55,623 nt of DNA. Origin: an uncultured Oscillospiraceae bacterium. Its GTDB lineage: Bacteria; Bacillota; Clostridia; Oscillospirales; Oscillospiraceae. This document shows, piece by piece, positions 25,684 through 34,100 of the stretch. The position numbers were made by a program, and so were the translations under genes. Where the stretch lies: NCBI GenBank assembly GCA_910584045.1, contig CAJTYO010000017.1, positions 1 to 55,623 on the forward strand. The letters are read 5' to 3'. Position 1 is the stretch's first letter; every line of letters starts with the position of its first letter. Under the pieces are notes generated by a model that saw nothing but the letters and a program-made list of their open reading frames with translations, made no database searches and had not been told where the DNA came from.

Positions 25684-26562
25684 ATGGGTTTTTGGGAAAA
25701 GTTAAAGAAGATTTACATGGGGGACGTATTCGGCTCAGCCATCAGCGAGGCGGACGAGGCGTTTTTTGACGATCTGGAGGAGATGCTCATTCTGGCCGAT
25801 GTGGGGATGACGGCCTCTGGTGAGGCGGTAAAGGAGCTGCGCGCTCGGATGATCGAGGACAAGATATCCGGTCAGGAGCCAGTGAAGGCGTGCCTGCGGG
25901 AGATTCTGGCGGAGAAGCTGCGGGTGGGCGACCCGGAGCTGAATCTGTCCACCCGGCCCTCCGTCATCCTGGTGGTGGGCGTCAACGGCGTGGGCAAGAC
26001 CACCTCCATCGGCAAGTTGGCCAACCGGCTGCGCCAGGAGGGGAAGCGGGTGCTGCTGTGCGCCGGGGACACTTTCCGGGCCGCCGCTGCCGACCAACTG
26101 GAGATATGGGCCAACCGCTCCCGCTGTGAGATTGTTCGGCAGAAGGAGGGAGCCGATCCCGGCGCGGTGCTCTTCGACGCACTCCAGGCCGCCAGGGCCC
26201 GGGGGGTGGACGTGGTTATCTGCGACACCGCCGGGCGGCTGCACAACAAGGCCAACCTGATGGCCGAGCTGGCCAAGCTGCGCAAGATCATCGACCGGGA
26301 GCTGCCGGAGGCGGCTCTGGAGATTTTGCTGGTGCTGGACGCCACCACTGGGCAGAATGGCCTGATCCAGGCAAAGCAGTTCCAGGAGATCTCTGGCTGC
26401 ACGGGCATCGTGCTCACCAAGCTGGACGGCACGGCCAAGGGCGGTATTGTCATTGCCATCTCCCAGGAGCTACAGGTGCCCGTCAAGTTCGTGGGCCTGG
26501 GCGAGGGAATCAACGATATGCAGCCTTTCGATGCTGTGGAGTATGTGGAGGCGCTGATCTAA
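25684..26562 (+). CDS. ftsY: Signal recognition particle receptor FtsY
   Basis: The 292-residue protein is an NG-domain-only SRP receptor without a long acidic A domain, as usual in Gram-positive bacteria. The N domain covers about 1-85. The G domain shows GVNGVGKTT (99-107), DTFRAAAADQLE, DTAGRL, TKLDGTAKGG and the closing GLGEGINDMQPF. It docks SRP-ribosome complexes at SecYEG. AAAGGAAC precedes the ATG. It sits in the smc unit. Confidence 0.97.
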   Translation: MGFWEKLKKIYMGDVFGSAISEADEAFFDDLEEMLILADVGMTASGEAVKELRARMIEDKISGQEPVKACLREILAEKLRVGDPELNLSTRPSVILVVGVNGVGKTTSIGKLANRLRQEGKRVLLCAGDTFRAAAADQLEIWANRSRCEIVRQKEGADPGAVLFDALQAARARGVDVVICDTAGRLHNKANLMAELAKLRKIIDRELPEAALEILLVLDATTGQNGLIQAKQFQEISGCTGIVLTKLDGTAKGGIVIAISQELQVPVKFVGLGEGINDMQPFDAVEYVEALI

Positions 26563-26589
26563 CCGTACAGAGATAGAAGGGGAGAGACT

Positions 26590-26826
26590 ATGACAGAGAA
26601 ACAGAGTTCAGGTCTTCGCACCACCATCACCGGCGCAGCGCTCTTCATTGGCGGCGCGATTCTGCCAGTGCATGGAAACCAGTGGGGGGAGATCTCCATG
26701 CTTGCGGGATTGCTTCTGATGCTGGGGGAACCGGTGGGGAAGATATTTCTGCACTGGTTTAATTCGCTCAGTGAGGAGCCTGCACAGCCGAAGGAGATGG
26801 AGGAGCAAAAAAATGATTCGAATTGA
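26590..26826 (+). CDS. Small membrane protein between ftsY and rph (78 aa)
   Basis: The 78-residue product has two hydrophobic segments (about 12-26 and 36-52) joined by a short loop, and an acidic, charged tail (PAQPKEMEEQKNDSN). GGGGAGAG precedes the ATG. Its end overlaps the rph start by 14 bases, which implies coupled translation. I do not recognise a family. Its position between the SRP receptor and RNase PH is worth a synteny check. Confidence 0.65.
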   Translation: MTEKQSSGLRTTITGAALFIGGAILPVHGNQWGEISMLAGLLLMLGEPVGKIFLHWFNSLSEEPAQPKEMEEQKNDSN

Positions 26827-27529
26827 CGGCAGAAAAGAAAACGAACTGCGTCCCATAAAGATGACAGTGGGCTTTGTGGATTTCGCCGAGGGCAGCGTTC
26901 TCATCGCGTGCGGCAAAACGAAGGTTCTCTGCTGCGCCAGTGTGGAGGAGGGCGCCCCTAGGCACGTGCCTGAGGGCACTGGCTGGGTGACGGCGGAGTA
27001 CTCTATGCTCCCCCGGGCTAACCGGGAGCGGAGCCGGCGGGACGTGAGCAAGCTCAAGCTCAGCCCCCGTTCCGCGGAGATTCAGCGGCTCATCGGCCGC
27101 AGCCTCCGTGCGGCAGTGGATCTGGAAGCCCTGGGAGAGAGAACCATCACCGTGGACTGCGATGTGCTCCAGGGTGACGGTGGCACCCGCACGGCCTCTA
27201 TCACCGGCGGCTTTGTAGCCTTGGCGATTGCCTGCCAAAAGCTGGTAGCGGACGGCGTACTCGAGAAAAGCCCCATCAAAAACTGTGTGGCCGCCGTCTC
27301 TGCCGGGATCGTGGAGGACGAGGCGCTGCTGGACCTTTGCTACGAGGAGGACAGCGGAGCCATGGTGGATCTCAACTGTGTAATGAACGACCAGGGAGAG
27401 CTTGTGGAGCTCCAGGGCACCGGCGAGGGCCGGGGGTTCACTGTGGATGAGCAGCGGACGCTGGTGGAGCTGTGCGAGGGTGGTATCCGGCAGCTGCTGG
27501 CATATCAGAAAGAAATATTGGGAGGCTGA
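26813..27529 (+). CDS. rph: Ribonuclease PH
   Basis: The 238-residue phosphorolytic exoribonuclease trims tRNA 3' ends. Motifs are RIDGRKENELRPI at the start, SVEEGAPRHVPEGTGWVTAE, RSRRDVSKLKLSPRS, QRLIGRSLRAAVD and CDVLQGDGGTRTASITGG, all family hallmarks. ATG 26813 has GGAGGAGC upstream and fits the family start; the preceding small gene overlaps it. rdgB follows directly, the common rph–rdgB pairing. Confidence 0.97.
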   Translation: MIRIDGRKENELRPIKMTVGFVDFAEGSVLIACGKTKVLCCASVEEGAPRHVPEGTGWVTAEYSMLPRANRERSRRDVSKLKLSPRSAEIQRLIGRSLRAAVDLEALGERTITVDCDVLQGDGGTRTASITGGFVALAIACQKLVADGVLEKSPIKNCVAAVSAGIVEDEALLDLCYEEDSGAMVDLNCVMNDQGELVELQGTGEGRGFTVDEQRTLVELCEGGIRQLLAYQKEILGG

Positions 27530-27536
27530 GCGCAAC

Positions 27537-28148
27537 ATGAAATTTGTCCTTGCTTCACAAAATAAGCATAAGCTGGCCGAAATGCAGTCCATTCTTTCCG
27601 CCCATGGGGTGGAGGTGGCGCTGGAAGCCGAGCTGGGGCTCCATGTGGACGTTGAGGAAACCGGGGAGACCTTTGCCGCCAACGCTCTGCTGAAGGCGCG
27701 GGCGGTGATGGAGGCCAGCGGTCTGCCGGCCATTGCCGACGACTCCGGTGTGTGTGTGGACGCGCTGAACGGCGCACCGGGGGTGTATTCTGCCCGCTAC
27801 GGCGGGCCGGAGCTGGATGACACGGCCCGCTACCGGCTGCTGCTGGAGAACATGCGGGGGGCAAAGACCCGTGCGGCCCATTTTACAAGCTGTATCGCCT
27901 GTGTCTTCCCCAACGGGGATATCATTGAGACTGAGGGGATCTGCCCGGGAACCATCGCCTTCGCCCCCCAGGGGGACGGCGGGTTTGGCTACGACCCGGT
28001 GTTCTTCCTTCCGGAGCTGCGGAAAACCTACGCCCAGCTGACGCCGGAGGAGAAGGCGGCTGTATCCCACAGGGGGAAGGCGCTGGCTGTCTTTGACGGG
28101 AAATTGAGAGACTATATGAGGGAAAATGGACATGGAACTGACAAGTAA
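27537..28148 (+). CDS. rdgB: Non-canonical purine NTP pyrophosphatase (RdgB/HAM1)
   Basis: The 203-residue enzyme hydrolyses dITP, ITP and XTP to monophosphates and so keeps deaminated purines out of nucleic acids. Motifs are VLASQNKHKLAEM (the N-terminal SxNxxK motif reads SQNKHK), ETFAANALLKA, IADDSGVCVDALNGAPGVYS, GDGGFGYDPVFF and SHRGKAL. ATG 27537 with GGGAGG upstream is the family start. yhbY overlaps its end. Confidence 0.97.
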   Translation: MKFVLASQNKHKLAEMQSILSAHGVEVALEAELGLHVDVEETGETFAANALLKARAVMEASGLPAIADDSGVCVDALNGAPGVYSARYGGPELDDTARYRLLLENMRGAKTRAAHFTSCIACVFPNGDIIETEGICPGTIAFAPQGDGGFGYDPVFFLPELRKTYAQLTPEEKAAVSHRGKALAVFDGKLRDYMRENGHGTDK

Positions 28149-28455
28149 ACAGCGTGCCCAGCTGCGAGGAATCGCCAATGGCATCGACACGATCATCCAC
28201 ATCGGCAAGGACGGCCTGAGCGACAACCTGATCCGGCAGGCTAACGATGCGTTGGAGGCGCGGGAGATCATCAAGGGCAAGGTGCTTGAAAACGCGCCGC
28301 TGACCGCCCGGGAGGCCTGCGGCCAGCTGGCCGTGTTGACCCGCAGCGAGGGGGTCCAGGTTATCGGGACCAAGTTCGTGCTCTACCGGCGGCACTACGA
28401 TAAGAGCAAGCGGAAGATTGAGCTTGTAAAGGACCGGCGGCAGACCGCTAAGTAA
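28132..28455 (+). CDS. yhbY: CRM-domain RNA-binding protein, YhbY family
   Basis: The 107-residue product is a single CRM domain: LTSKQRAQLRGIAN at the start, the IHIGKDGLSDNLIRQANDAL core with the GxxG-type loop, and GTKFVLYRR near the end. YhbY binds pre-50S particles during ribosome assembly. ATG 28132 has GAGGG nine bases upstream; ATG 28126 is only three bases from it and less likely. The rdgB–yhbY–nadD order supports the call. Confidence 0.93.
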   Translation: MELTSKQRAQLRGIANGIDTIIHIGKDGLSDNLIRQANDALEAREIIKGKVLENAPLTAREACGQLAVLTRSEGVQVIGTKFVLYRRHYDKSKRKIELVKDRRQTAK

Positions 28456-28492
28456 GGCGGCAGACTGCACATCGGACCTGGGAGGGGAGCGC

Positions 28493-29683
28493 TTGAAGAT
28501 CGGACTATACGGCGGGACCTTTAATCCCGTCCATCTGGGGCACATCGGGGCGGCGCGCTTCGCTGTAGAGTATCTGGGGCTGGATAAGCTGCTGCTGATT
28601 CCCGCCGGTATTCCGCCGCACAAGCAAATGGATGCCGGCACGCCGGTGCCCCGTTGCCGTCTGGAGATGGCGGCGCTGGCTGCGGAGGCCATCGGCCCCA
28701 GGGCGGAGGCTTTGGATATTGAGTTGCGGCGGGAGGGGAAGAGCTACACTCTGGACACTGTGGAGGCTGTCCGTAAGATGTATCCAGGGGCATCGTTCTA
28801 CCTGCTGATGGGGACGGACATGTTCCTCACCTTTCACCTGTGGAAAGATCCGGAGAAAATTGCGAAGCGGTGTACGCTCTGTGCCTTTGGTCGCAGCGAG
28901 AAGGATACGGAGGAACTGTTTGCCGTCCAGCGGGCCTACCTGCGGGAGGCTCTGGGGGCGGAGGCGGTGACAATCGTGTTGCCCCACATTGTGGACGTTT
29001 CCTCCACCTGGCTGCGTGAGCGGCTGGCCGTCGGGAAGGGAAGGGAATATCTGGACCGCGCTGTATACGGCTATATCCTGCGGGAAGGGCTGTACGGCGT
29101 GAAGCGGGACCTGGGACGGCTGTCTCTGGACGAGCTGCGGGACGCTGCTGTCAGCATGCTGCGGCGCAGAAGGATTCCCCATGTGCTGGGGACGGAGGAG
29201 ACGGCGGCTAGGTTGGCCCGCCGGTGGGACGCGGATGAGGAGGCGGCTCGCCGGGCTGCCCTGCTCCACGACTGCACAAAAAAACTGGACAGGGAACAAC
29301 AGCTGGCCCTCGTCCGTCAATATAGTATCCCGCTGGACGCAGAGGAGGAGAAAGAAGAGAAGCTGCTCCATGCCATCACCGGCGCGGCAGTGGCGGAGCA
29401 TGTGTTCGGCGCGACGCCGGAGATGGTAAGCGCTATCCGCTGGCATACCACTGGAAAGGCGGGTATGACCACATTGGAGAAAATCCTCTATCTGGCGGAC
29501 TACATCGAGCCCACCCGGGATTTCTGCGATCTGACCGAGCTGCGGACGCTGGCCTTTAGCGATTTGGACGGCGCCATGCTGCTGGGGCTGGAGATGGCGG
29601 TGCGGGACCTGGGGGAGCGGGGAGTGGTGGTCCACTCCAACAGTGTGCGTGCGAGGGACTATCTGAAAGGAAAGCAACCATGA
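28493..29683 (+). CDS. nadD: Fusion of NadD (nicotinate mononucleotide adenylyltransferase) and YqeK (HD phosphohydrolase)
   Basis: The 396-residue protein joins two enzymes. Residues 1-200 are NadD with GGTFNPVHLGH (7-17) and the VSSTWLRERL ATP-site motif, making deamido-NAD from ATP and nicotinate mononucleotide. Residues 205-390 are a YqeK-type HD domain with LLHDCTKKL, HAITGAAVAEHVFG and LADYIEPTR; YqeK proteins hydrolyse Ap4A. In Bacillus these are adjacent genes, and the fusion occurs in other Clostridia. The start is TTG 28493 with GGGAGG upstream. The stop overlaps the next ATG. Confidence 0.94.
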   Translation: MKIGLYGGTFNPVHLGHIGAARFAVEYLGLDKLLLIPAGIPPHKQMDAGTPVPRCRLEMAALAAEAIGPRAEALDIELRREGKSYTLDTVEAVRKMYPGASFYLLMGTDMFLTFHLWKDPEKIAKRCTLCAFGRSEKDTEELFAVQRAYLREALGAEAVTIVLPHIVDVSSTWLRERLAVGKGREYLDRAVYGYILREGLYGVKRDLGRLSLDELRDAAVSMLRRRRIPHVLGTEETAARLARRWDADEEAARRAALLHDCTKKLDREQQLALVRQYSIPLDAEEEKEEKLLHAITGAAVAEHVFGATPEMVSAIRWHTTGKAGMTTLEKILYLADYIEPTRDFCDLTELRTLAFSDLDGAMLLGLEMAVRDLGERGVVVHSNSVRARDYLKGKQP

Positions 29684-31251
29684 AAAAAGGAAAACACGAG
29701 GCCGCCAATGCTGGCGGCTGGCAGCGGGGCGGCGACCCCTTTGCGGAGGAAATGCCGGAGAAAGGTGCAAAGCAGGTGAAGCCACAGGGGAAGAAGGCGG
29801 CAGGCGGCGGCTGGAAGAGCTGGGGTGCGGGGAAGAAGGGCGGTGTGATCGCGCTGAGCTGTCTGGCGGCCCTGGTGCTGCTGGCGGCAGGGTGGTGGGC
29901 CATGTTCGTCAAAGCCCCGGACGTGAAGGACAACGACCGGCCGGGCGTAGCTGACAACAACCCCAACCGCAGGCCGGGGGAGGAGAACCAGGCGGACGTG
30001 GATCTGGATGGCGACGGGGAGCCTGACGTGGTCTCTGGCCGGAAGGAGGACTACTTCACCTTCCTTCTGTTGGGAAAGGATACCTCCAGCGGCAGTACGG
30101 ATACGATCATTCTGGTTTCTTATGACGTAATTAACCAGACGGTCAACTGTATGTCCATCCCCCGGGATACCATGGTCAACGTGAACTGGGATATCAAACG
30201 CGTCAACTCGGTGTACAGTGCCAAGGAATCCAGCGGCGGCGGCATGGAGGGCCTGAAGAAGCAGGTGGCTAACCTGACTGGCATTCTCCCGGACTTCTAT
30301 GTCATCATTGAATGGCAAGCGGTGGGCCTGCTGGTGGAGGAGTTGGGCGGCGTGGAGTTTGACGTGCCTTACAATATGGACTACGACGACCCCTATCAGG
30401 ACCTGCACATCCATCAGAAAAAGGGGCTGCGGAAGCTTAACGGAGATGACGCCATGCAGGTGGTCCGCTGGCGAAAAAACTCCAACGGCACTAACTATGG
30501 CGACACCGTCCGTATGGGCGTCCAGCAGGACTTTTTGAAGGCGGTGGCAAAGCAGTGCCTCCAGCTAAAAAACTGGACCAAGATCAGCGGTTTTGCCAAA
30601 ATTTTCTTTGAAAATGTGGAGACTGACATCCCGCTCAACAACCTGCTGTGGTTCGCCCAGAAGGCCATGGGCGTGAATATGGACAATGTCAGCTTTGTCA
30701 CAATGCCCGGCGAGTATGAGGGCTGGGCATGGAGCCGAACCTATCAGAGCAACCAGTCTTATGTCTTTGCCTATCCGGAGGAGATCGTGGAGTTGGTCAA
30801 CGCATCCTTCAACCCCTATAAGAGAGATATAACGGAGGACGATCTCCAGATCATGTATAAGCTCAAGGGTGGCGGACTTGCTATTACAAACGGAACCGTC
30901 TTAGATACCAAGTCCGTCTCTGCCCCGGTAAAATCCTCTAACAGTTCCAGCAGTCAGACAAAAAAACCGACTGAAAAGGACCCGGAGCCCACAGCTGAAC
31001 CCCAGCTGCCGCCGGAGGAGCAGAGCCCCGACTCAACGGATACGCCCGGCGCTGATATGTCGGGGACCACGACAAATCCCGACGAGAGTCAAATCCCCGG
31101 GACGACGGACCCTGGAAACACCACTGATCCGGGCTTGAGTACCGATCCTGGGACTCAGCCCCCTCAGCCGGACCCGACCCCGGCTCCCGAGCCTGATCCT
31201 GCGCCGGAACCGGAGCTGCCGCCTGAGCCGGAGCTGCCACCGGAGATATGA
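29680..31251 (+). CDS. LytR-CpsA-Psr (LCP) family cell-wall ligase, copy 1
   Basis: The 523-residue product has a cytoplasmic basic tail, one membrane helix (about 55-75) and an external LCP domain: FTFLLLGKDTSSGSTDTIIL, MSIPRDTMVNV, RVNSVYS, VVRWRKNSN. LCP proteins attach teichoic or other glycopolymers to peptidoglycan. The last 110 residues are low-complexity Pro/Glu/Asp/Thr-rich sequence (PEPELPPEPELPPEI at the end), perhaps wall-spanning. The start overlaps the nadD stop (ATGA). The tandem partner follows. Confidence 0.92.
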   Translation: MKKGKHEAANAGGWQRGGDPFAEEMPEKGAKQVKPQGKKAAGGGWKSWGAGKKGGVIALSCLAALVLLAAGWWAMFVKAPDVKDNDRPGVADNNPNRRPGEENQADVDLDGDGEPDVVSGRKEDYFTFLLLGKDTSSGSTDTIILVSYDVINQTVNCMSIPRDTMVNVNWDIKRVNSVYSAKESSGGGMEGLKKQVANLTGILPDFYVIIEWQAVGLLVEELGGVEFDVPYNMDYDDPYQDLHIHQKKGLRKLNGDDAMQVVRWRKNSNGTNYGDTVRMGVQQDFLKAVAKQCLQLKNWTKISGFAKIFFENVETDIPLNNLLWFAQKAMGVNMDNVSFVTMPGEYEGWAWSRTYQSNQSYVFAYPEEIVELVNASFNPYKRDITEDDLQIMYKLKGGGLAITNGTVLDTKSVSAPVKSSNSSSSQTKKPTEKDPEPTAEPQLPPEEQSPDSTDTPGADMSGTTTNPDESQIPGTTDPGNTTDPGLSTDPGTQPPQPDPTPAPEPDPAPEPELPPEPELPPEI

Positions 31252-31280
31252 GGCAAAACACAGAGGAAAGGACAGCAAAT

Positions 31281-32996
31281 ATGAAGGGAAAAAGAGAAGT
31301 GCCAAGAGAGGGGGGGAAATCTGCCCTGCGGCAGACGTCCCCTATGGGAGACCCTTTCGGGGAGGGTGAGGCGAAGCCTGACTGGAAAGCCCGGTGGGGA
31401 GCCTACTGGAATTCCGGGAAGGGAAAGATTCTGGTGGCGGTGCTCAGCTGTCTGGCTGTGTTCGCCATTGTGGTGACAGTGGTGCTGAAAACCTGGATCA
31501 AGCCGCCGGAGTTGCCGAGTATGCCGCCGGAAAAAACCAACACGCCGGTGGCGGGCAAAACCGAGCCGCAGACTCCGGAGAACGATGCTCCGGAGGGACC
31601 AACGGACGATGAGCTCTATCCGGACGACGGATATAACGGCGATATGCCCACCGTCTCCGGAGACCGGAAGGAGGGGGTATACACCTTCCTGCTGGTTGGC
31701 ACGGATCAGGATGACGGCAATACCGACACTATCATGGTGGTCAGCTATGACACCAAGGAGCAAGACATCAATATTATGTCCATCCCTCGGGACACTATGA
31801 TTAACGAGAAGTGGGACATCAAGAAGATCAATTCTGTCTACTCCCGCACTGGCAACAGCATCGACTCCCTATCCAACCGGGTGCAGAAGCTCATCGGCTT
31901 TAAGCCGGACTTCTATGTCAAGGTGGAGTTGGAGATGTTCGTGGAGCTGGTGGACCTGGTGGATGGCGTAGAGTTCGATGTGCCCCGGGATATGGACTAT
32001 GACGACGACTGGCAGGACCTGCACATCCACTTGAAAAAGGGGCTCCAGACCTTGAACGGGAAAGACGCCATGGGTCTGGTGCGCTTTCGCCGGTACGATA
32101 TGGGCGATATTGAGCGTGTGGAGGTTCAGCAGAACTTCATCAAGGCACTTATCAAGGAGTGCCTGAGCATCAAGCACTGGGGCAAGATCAAGGCATACAT
32201 CGATCTTGCCATGAAAAATGTGGAGACGGATCTGGACTCCGGCTCGGTGGTGTGGTTTGCCGCCAATGTGCTGGGCCTCAATGGTGTACCCACGCTGAAT
32301 ATGAACGATGTGTATACATGCACTCTCCCCGGCAATTACACCGCAGAGACTTGGTGCCGGTCCATCCCCAGCGCAAAGGATCCCCAGTCCTATGTCACCA
32401 TCTACCCTAAAAAGGTGGTGGAGCTTGTCAACGAGCGCTTCAATCCCTATGAACAGAAGGTTAACACATCAATGCTTGATGCGATGAGCATCCTCTCCAA
32501 CGGCGACATTGCTTCCTCCACCGGGGTGCTGAAGGATCAGACCCATAACGGATGGATGGCCGTACGCCGTGGAGAGGCCTACTATGACGACGGCGGAAAG
32601 ATCGTATATGGTAAGCCCCCCGCCAAGCCCCAGCAGGACGAGCAGGGCAACTGGTACATTCTGGACGAGGATGGGACCGTCATATATACCGATGAGCACG
32701 GTACACCTCTGACGGAGGACCCGGTGCTGCCGCCGGATGACATCGGCATGGGTGATCCCGTCATGCTACCCGGTACGCCTGGCGACGGTGGGCAGACCCA
32801 GCAACCCCCGGTACAGCCTGGCACGGATGTGACAGACCCAGCGCAGCCGCCCGCAGAGGAGCCCGGATCGAATCCGGCCGTCGATCCCGCTCCATCCCAG
32901 GACCAGCCTGTTGAACCGGCTCCACCGGCTGAACCGGAGGAGCCGCAGCTTCCGCCGGAGGGAATCGACGACTCTGTTATGCCGGATGGAATCTGA
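31281..32996 (+). CDS. LytR-CpsA-Psr (LCP) family cell-wall ligase, copy 2
   Basis: The 571-residue paralogue has the same layout: basic tail starting MKGKREV, a membrane helix (about 50-70), LCP domain with YTFLLVGTDQDDGNTDTIMV, MSIPRDTMINE, LVRFRRYD, and a Pro-rich tail. ATG 31281 with AAAGGA upstream lines up with the start of copy 1; an in-frame ATG at 31248 overlapping the copy 1 stop would add 11 residues. The pair looks like a tandem duplication that has diverged. The segment KIVYGKPPAK and following resembles nothing I know. Confidence 0.92.
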   Translation: MKGKREVPREGGKSALRQTSPMGDPFGEGEAKPDWKARWGAYWNSGKGKILVAVLSCLAVFAIVVTVVLKTWIKPPELPSMPPEKTNTPVAGKTEPQTPENDAPEGPTDDELYPDDGYNGDMPTVSGDRKEGVYTFLLVGTDQDDGNTDTIMVVSYDTKEQDINIMSIPRDTMINEKWDIKKINSVYSRTGNSIDSLSNRVQKLIGFKPDFYVKVELEMFVELVDLVDGVEFDVPRDMDYDDDWQDLHIHLKKGLQTLNGKDAMGLVRFRRYDMGDIERVEVQQNFIKALIKECLSIKHWGKIKAYIDLAMKNVETDLDSGSVVWFAANVLGLNGVPTLNMNDVYTCTLPGNYTAETWCRSIPSAKDPQSYVTIYPKKVVELVNERFNPYEQKVNTSMLDAMSILSNGDIASSTGVLKDQTHNGWMAVRRGEAYYDDGGKIVYGKPPAKPQQDEQGNWYILDEDGTVIYTDEHGTPLTEDPVLPPDDIGMGDPVMLPGTPGDGGQTQQPPVQPGTDVTDPAQPPAEEPGSNPAVDPAPSQDQPVEPAPPAEPEEPQLPPEGIDDSVMPDGI

Positions 32997-33037
32997 TATG
33001 AGCAAACCAAAAATAAAGATAAAGTGAGGAATGAAGT

Positions 33038-33397
33038 ATGACACCGAAGGAGATGGCAGTTCTTGCGGCAAAGGCGCTGGACGGCAGGAAGGGCGAGGAG
33101 ATCAAGGTGATGGAGGTCACGGAGCTGACGACGCTGGCGGACTACTTTGTCATCTGCACCGGCGCCAGCACCACCCAGATTAACGCGCTGTGTGACGCGG
33201 TGGAGGAGAAACTGGAGACCGAGGCGGGGGAGAAACCCCTGCACCGGGAGGGACATCGTGGTGGCATATGGGTCCTGCTGGACTACGGCTGCCTGGTGGT
33301 CCATGTGTTCAACGGCGAAGCCCGGGAGTTTTATGGCCTGGAGCGGCTGTGGAGCGACGGAAAACCGCTGGATGTGGCCGCGCTACTGGCGGAGTGA
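33038..33397 (+). CDS. rsfS: Ribosomal silencing factor RsfS
   Basis: The 119-residue protein binds uL14 and keeps ribosomal subunits apart when growth slows. Motifs are AKALDGRKGEEI, LADYFVICTGASTTQINAL and GYWVLLDYG in the form GGIWVLLDYGCLVVHVF, then REFYGLERLWSD. GTGAGGAA precedes the ATG. It closes the smc–rsfS unit. The yhbY–nadD–yqeK–rsfS order is classical, here interrupted by two LCP genes. Confidence 0.96.
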   Translation: MTPKEMAVLAAKALDGRKGEEIKVMEVTELTTLADYFVICTGASTTQINALCDAVEEKLETEAGEKPLHREGHRGGIWVLLDYGCLVVHVFNGEAREFYGLERLWSDGKPLDVAALLAE

Positions 33398-33716
33398 GTG
33401 ACGCGGAGGCTGCGGCATAAGAGCGGCGGAATAGAGTAATAATTTGCTAAACGGCAGCGAGAGCGTTCGAAATCGGACCTCCCGCTGCCGTCTGTTCTAT
33501 GTACCGTCACCGGGCGGAAATCCTGGAATAGCAATGTTTTTGTCTCTGAATTAGATTCCTTTTTGGGGCTTTTTTTCTAAAAAAGTATAGAGTTCTCATC
33601 AGAGGCCGCTGTATGACCTCTTGTAGTGCAAGGCGCCAGAAAATGGTGGTTGACAAATGTAAAACAATGTGATACAGTTTGTTTTACAGATGTAGACTAA
33701 AAGGAGGAACCGGAAT
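33398..33716. other. Gap between rsfS and module 3, with hairpin
   Basis: ACGGCAGCG (33451-33459) pairs with CGCTGCCGT (33483-33491), with GAG/CTC pairs inside. The T-run after it is weak, so it is a probable but poor terminator for the smc–rsfS unit. AT-rich sequence at 33535-33600 holds a CTTTTTT/AAAAAAG dyad. The end of the gap carries the module 3 promoter. No credible gene was seen. Confidence 0.5.
33650..33694 (+). promoter_or_regulatory. Promoter and operators of BlaI–M56 module 3
   Basis: TTGACA (33650-33655), 17 bases, TACAGT (33673-33678). A perfect dyad TGTAAAACA (33659-33667) and TGTTTTACA (33680-33688) brackets the -10 box, and TACA-GA-TGTA (33685-33694) follows at the expected transcript start. 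TACA/TGTA half-sites fit BlaI/MecI-type repression. Confidence 0.75.
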
Positions 33717-34100
33717 ATGGGGGGAGCGGTATCACTCTCTGTCGGGGAATGGCGGATCATGGAACGTCTGTGGGAGAAGAACCCGCAGACTCTGACAGAG
33801 CTGGTGCGGGACTTGGGACCCGAGACGGGGTGGAGCAAATCCACTATCGTTACGATGGTGGGCCGTTTAGAGGCTAAAGGGGCTCTTACATATGCTGAAG
33901 GCGGCCGCGCCAGGCAGTACGCTCCCGCCGTGCCCCGAGAGCGGGCGGCCCTGGAAGAGACGGAGTCCCTGTTGCGGCGAGTGTACCGGGGCAGCGTGGG
34001 GATGATGGTCAACACCCTGGCGGATGGAAGAGGACTGACGGAGGAGGACATCAAAGAGCTGTCCGCCGTGCTGGAGAAAGCGAGGGGGGAACGGAGATGA
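33717..34100 (+). CDS. BlaI/MecI/CopY-family repressor (module 3)
   Basis: The 127-residue winged-helix protein reads LSVGEWRIMERLWEKNPQTL, TGWSKSTIVTMVGRLEAKGAL and a dimerisation tail YRGSVGMMVNTLADG. It is closest in the window to the module 2 repressor. AAGGAGGAA lies 10 bases before the ATG, right after the operator dyads. Its stop overlaps the M56 start (ATGA). The inducing signal is unknown. Confidence 0.93.
   Translation: MGGAVSLSVGEWRIMERLWEKNPQTLTELVRDLGPETGWSKSTIVTMVGRLEAKGALTYAEGGRARQYAPAVPRERAALEETESLLRRVYRGSVGMMVNTLADGRGLTEEDIKELSAVLEKARGERR

Noticed and set aside
33421..33500. Possible T-box relic after rsfS
   Set aside because: No GGGTGGTACC-like sequence and no synthetase gene downstream; a simple hairpin explains the symmetry.
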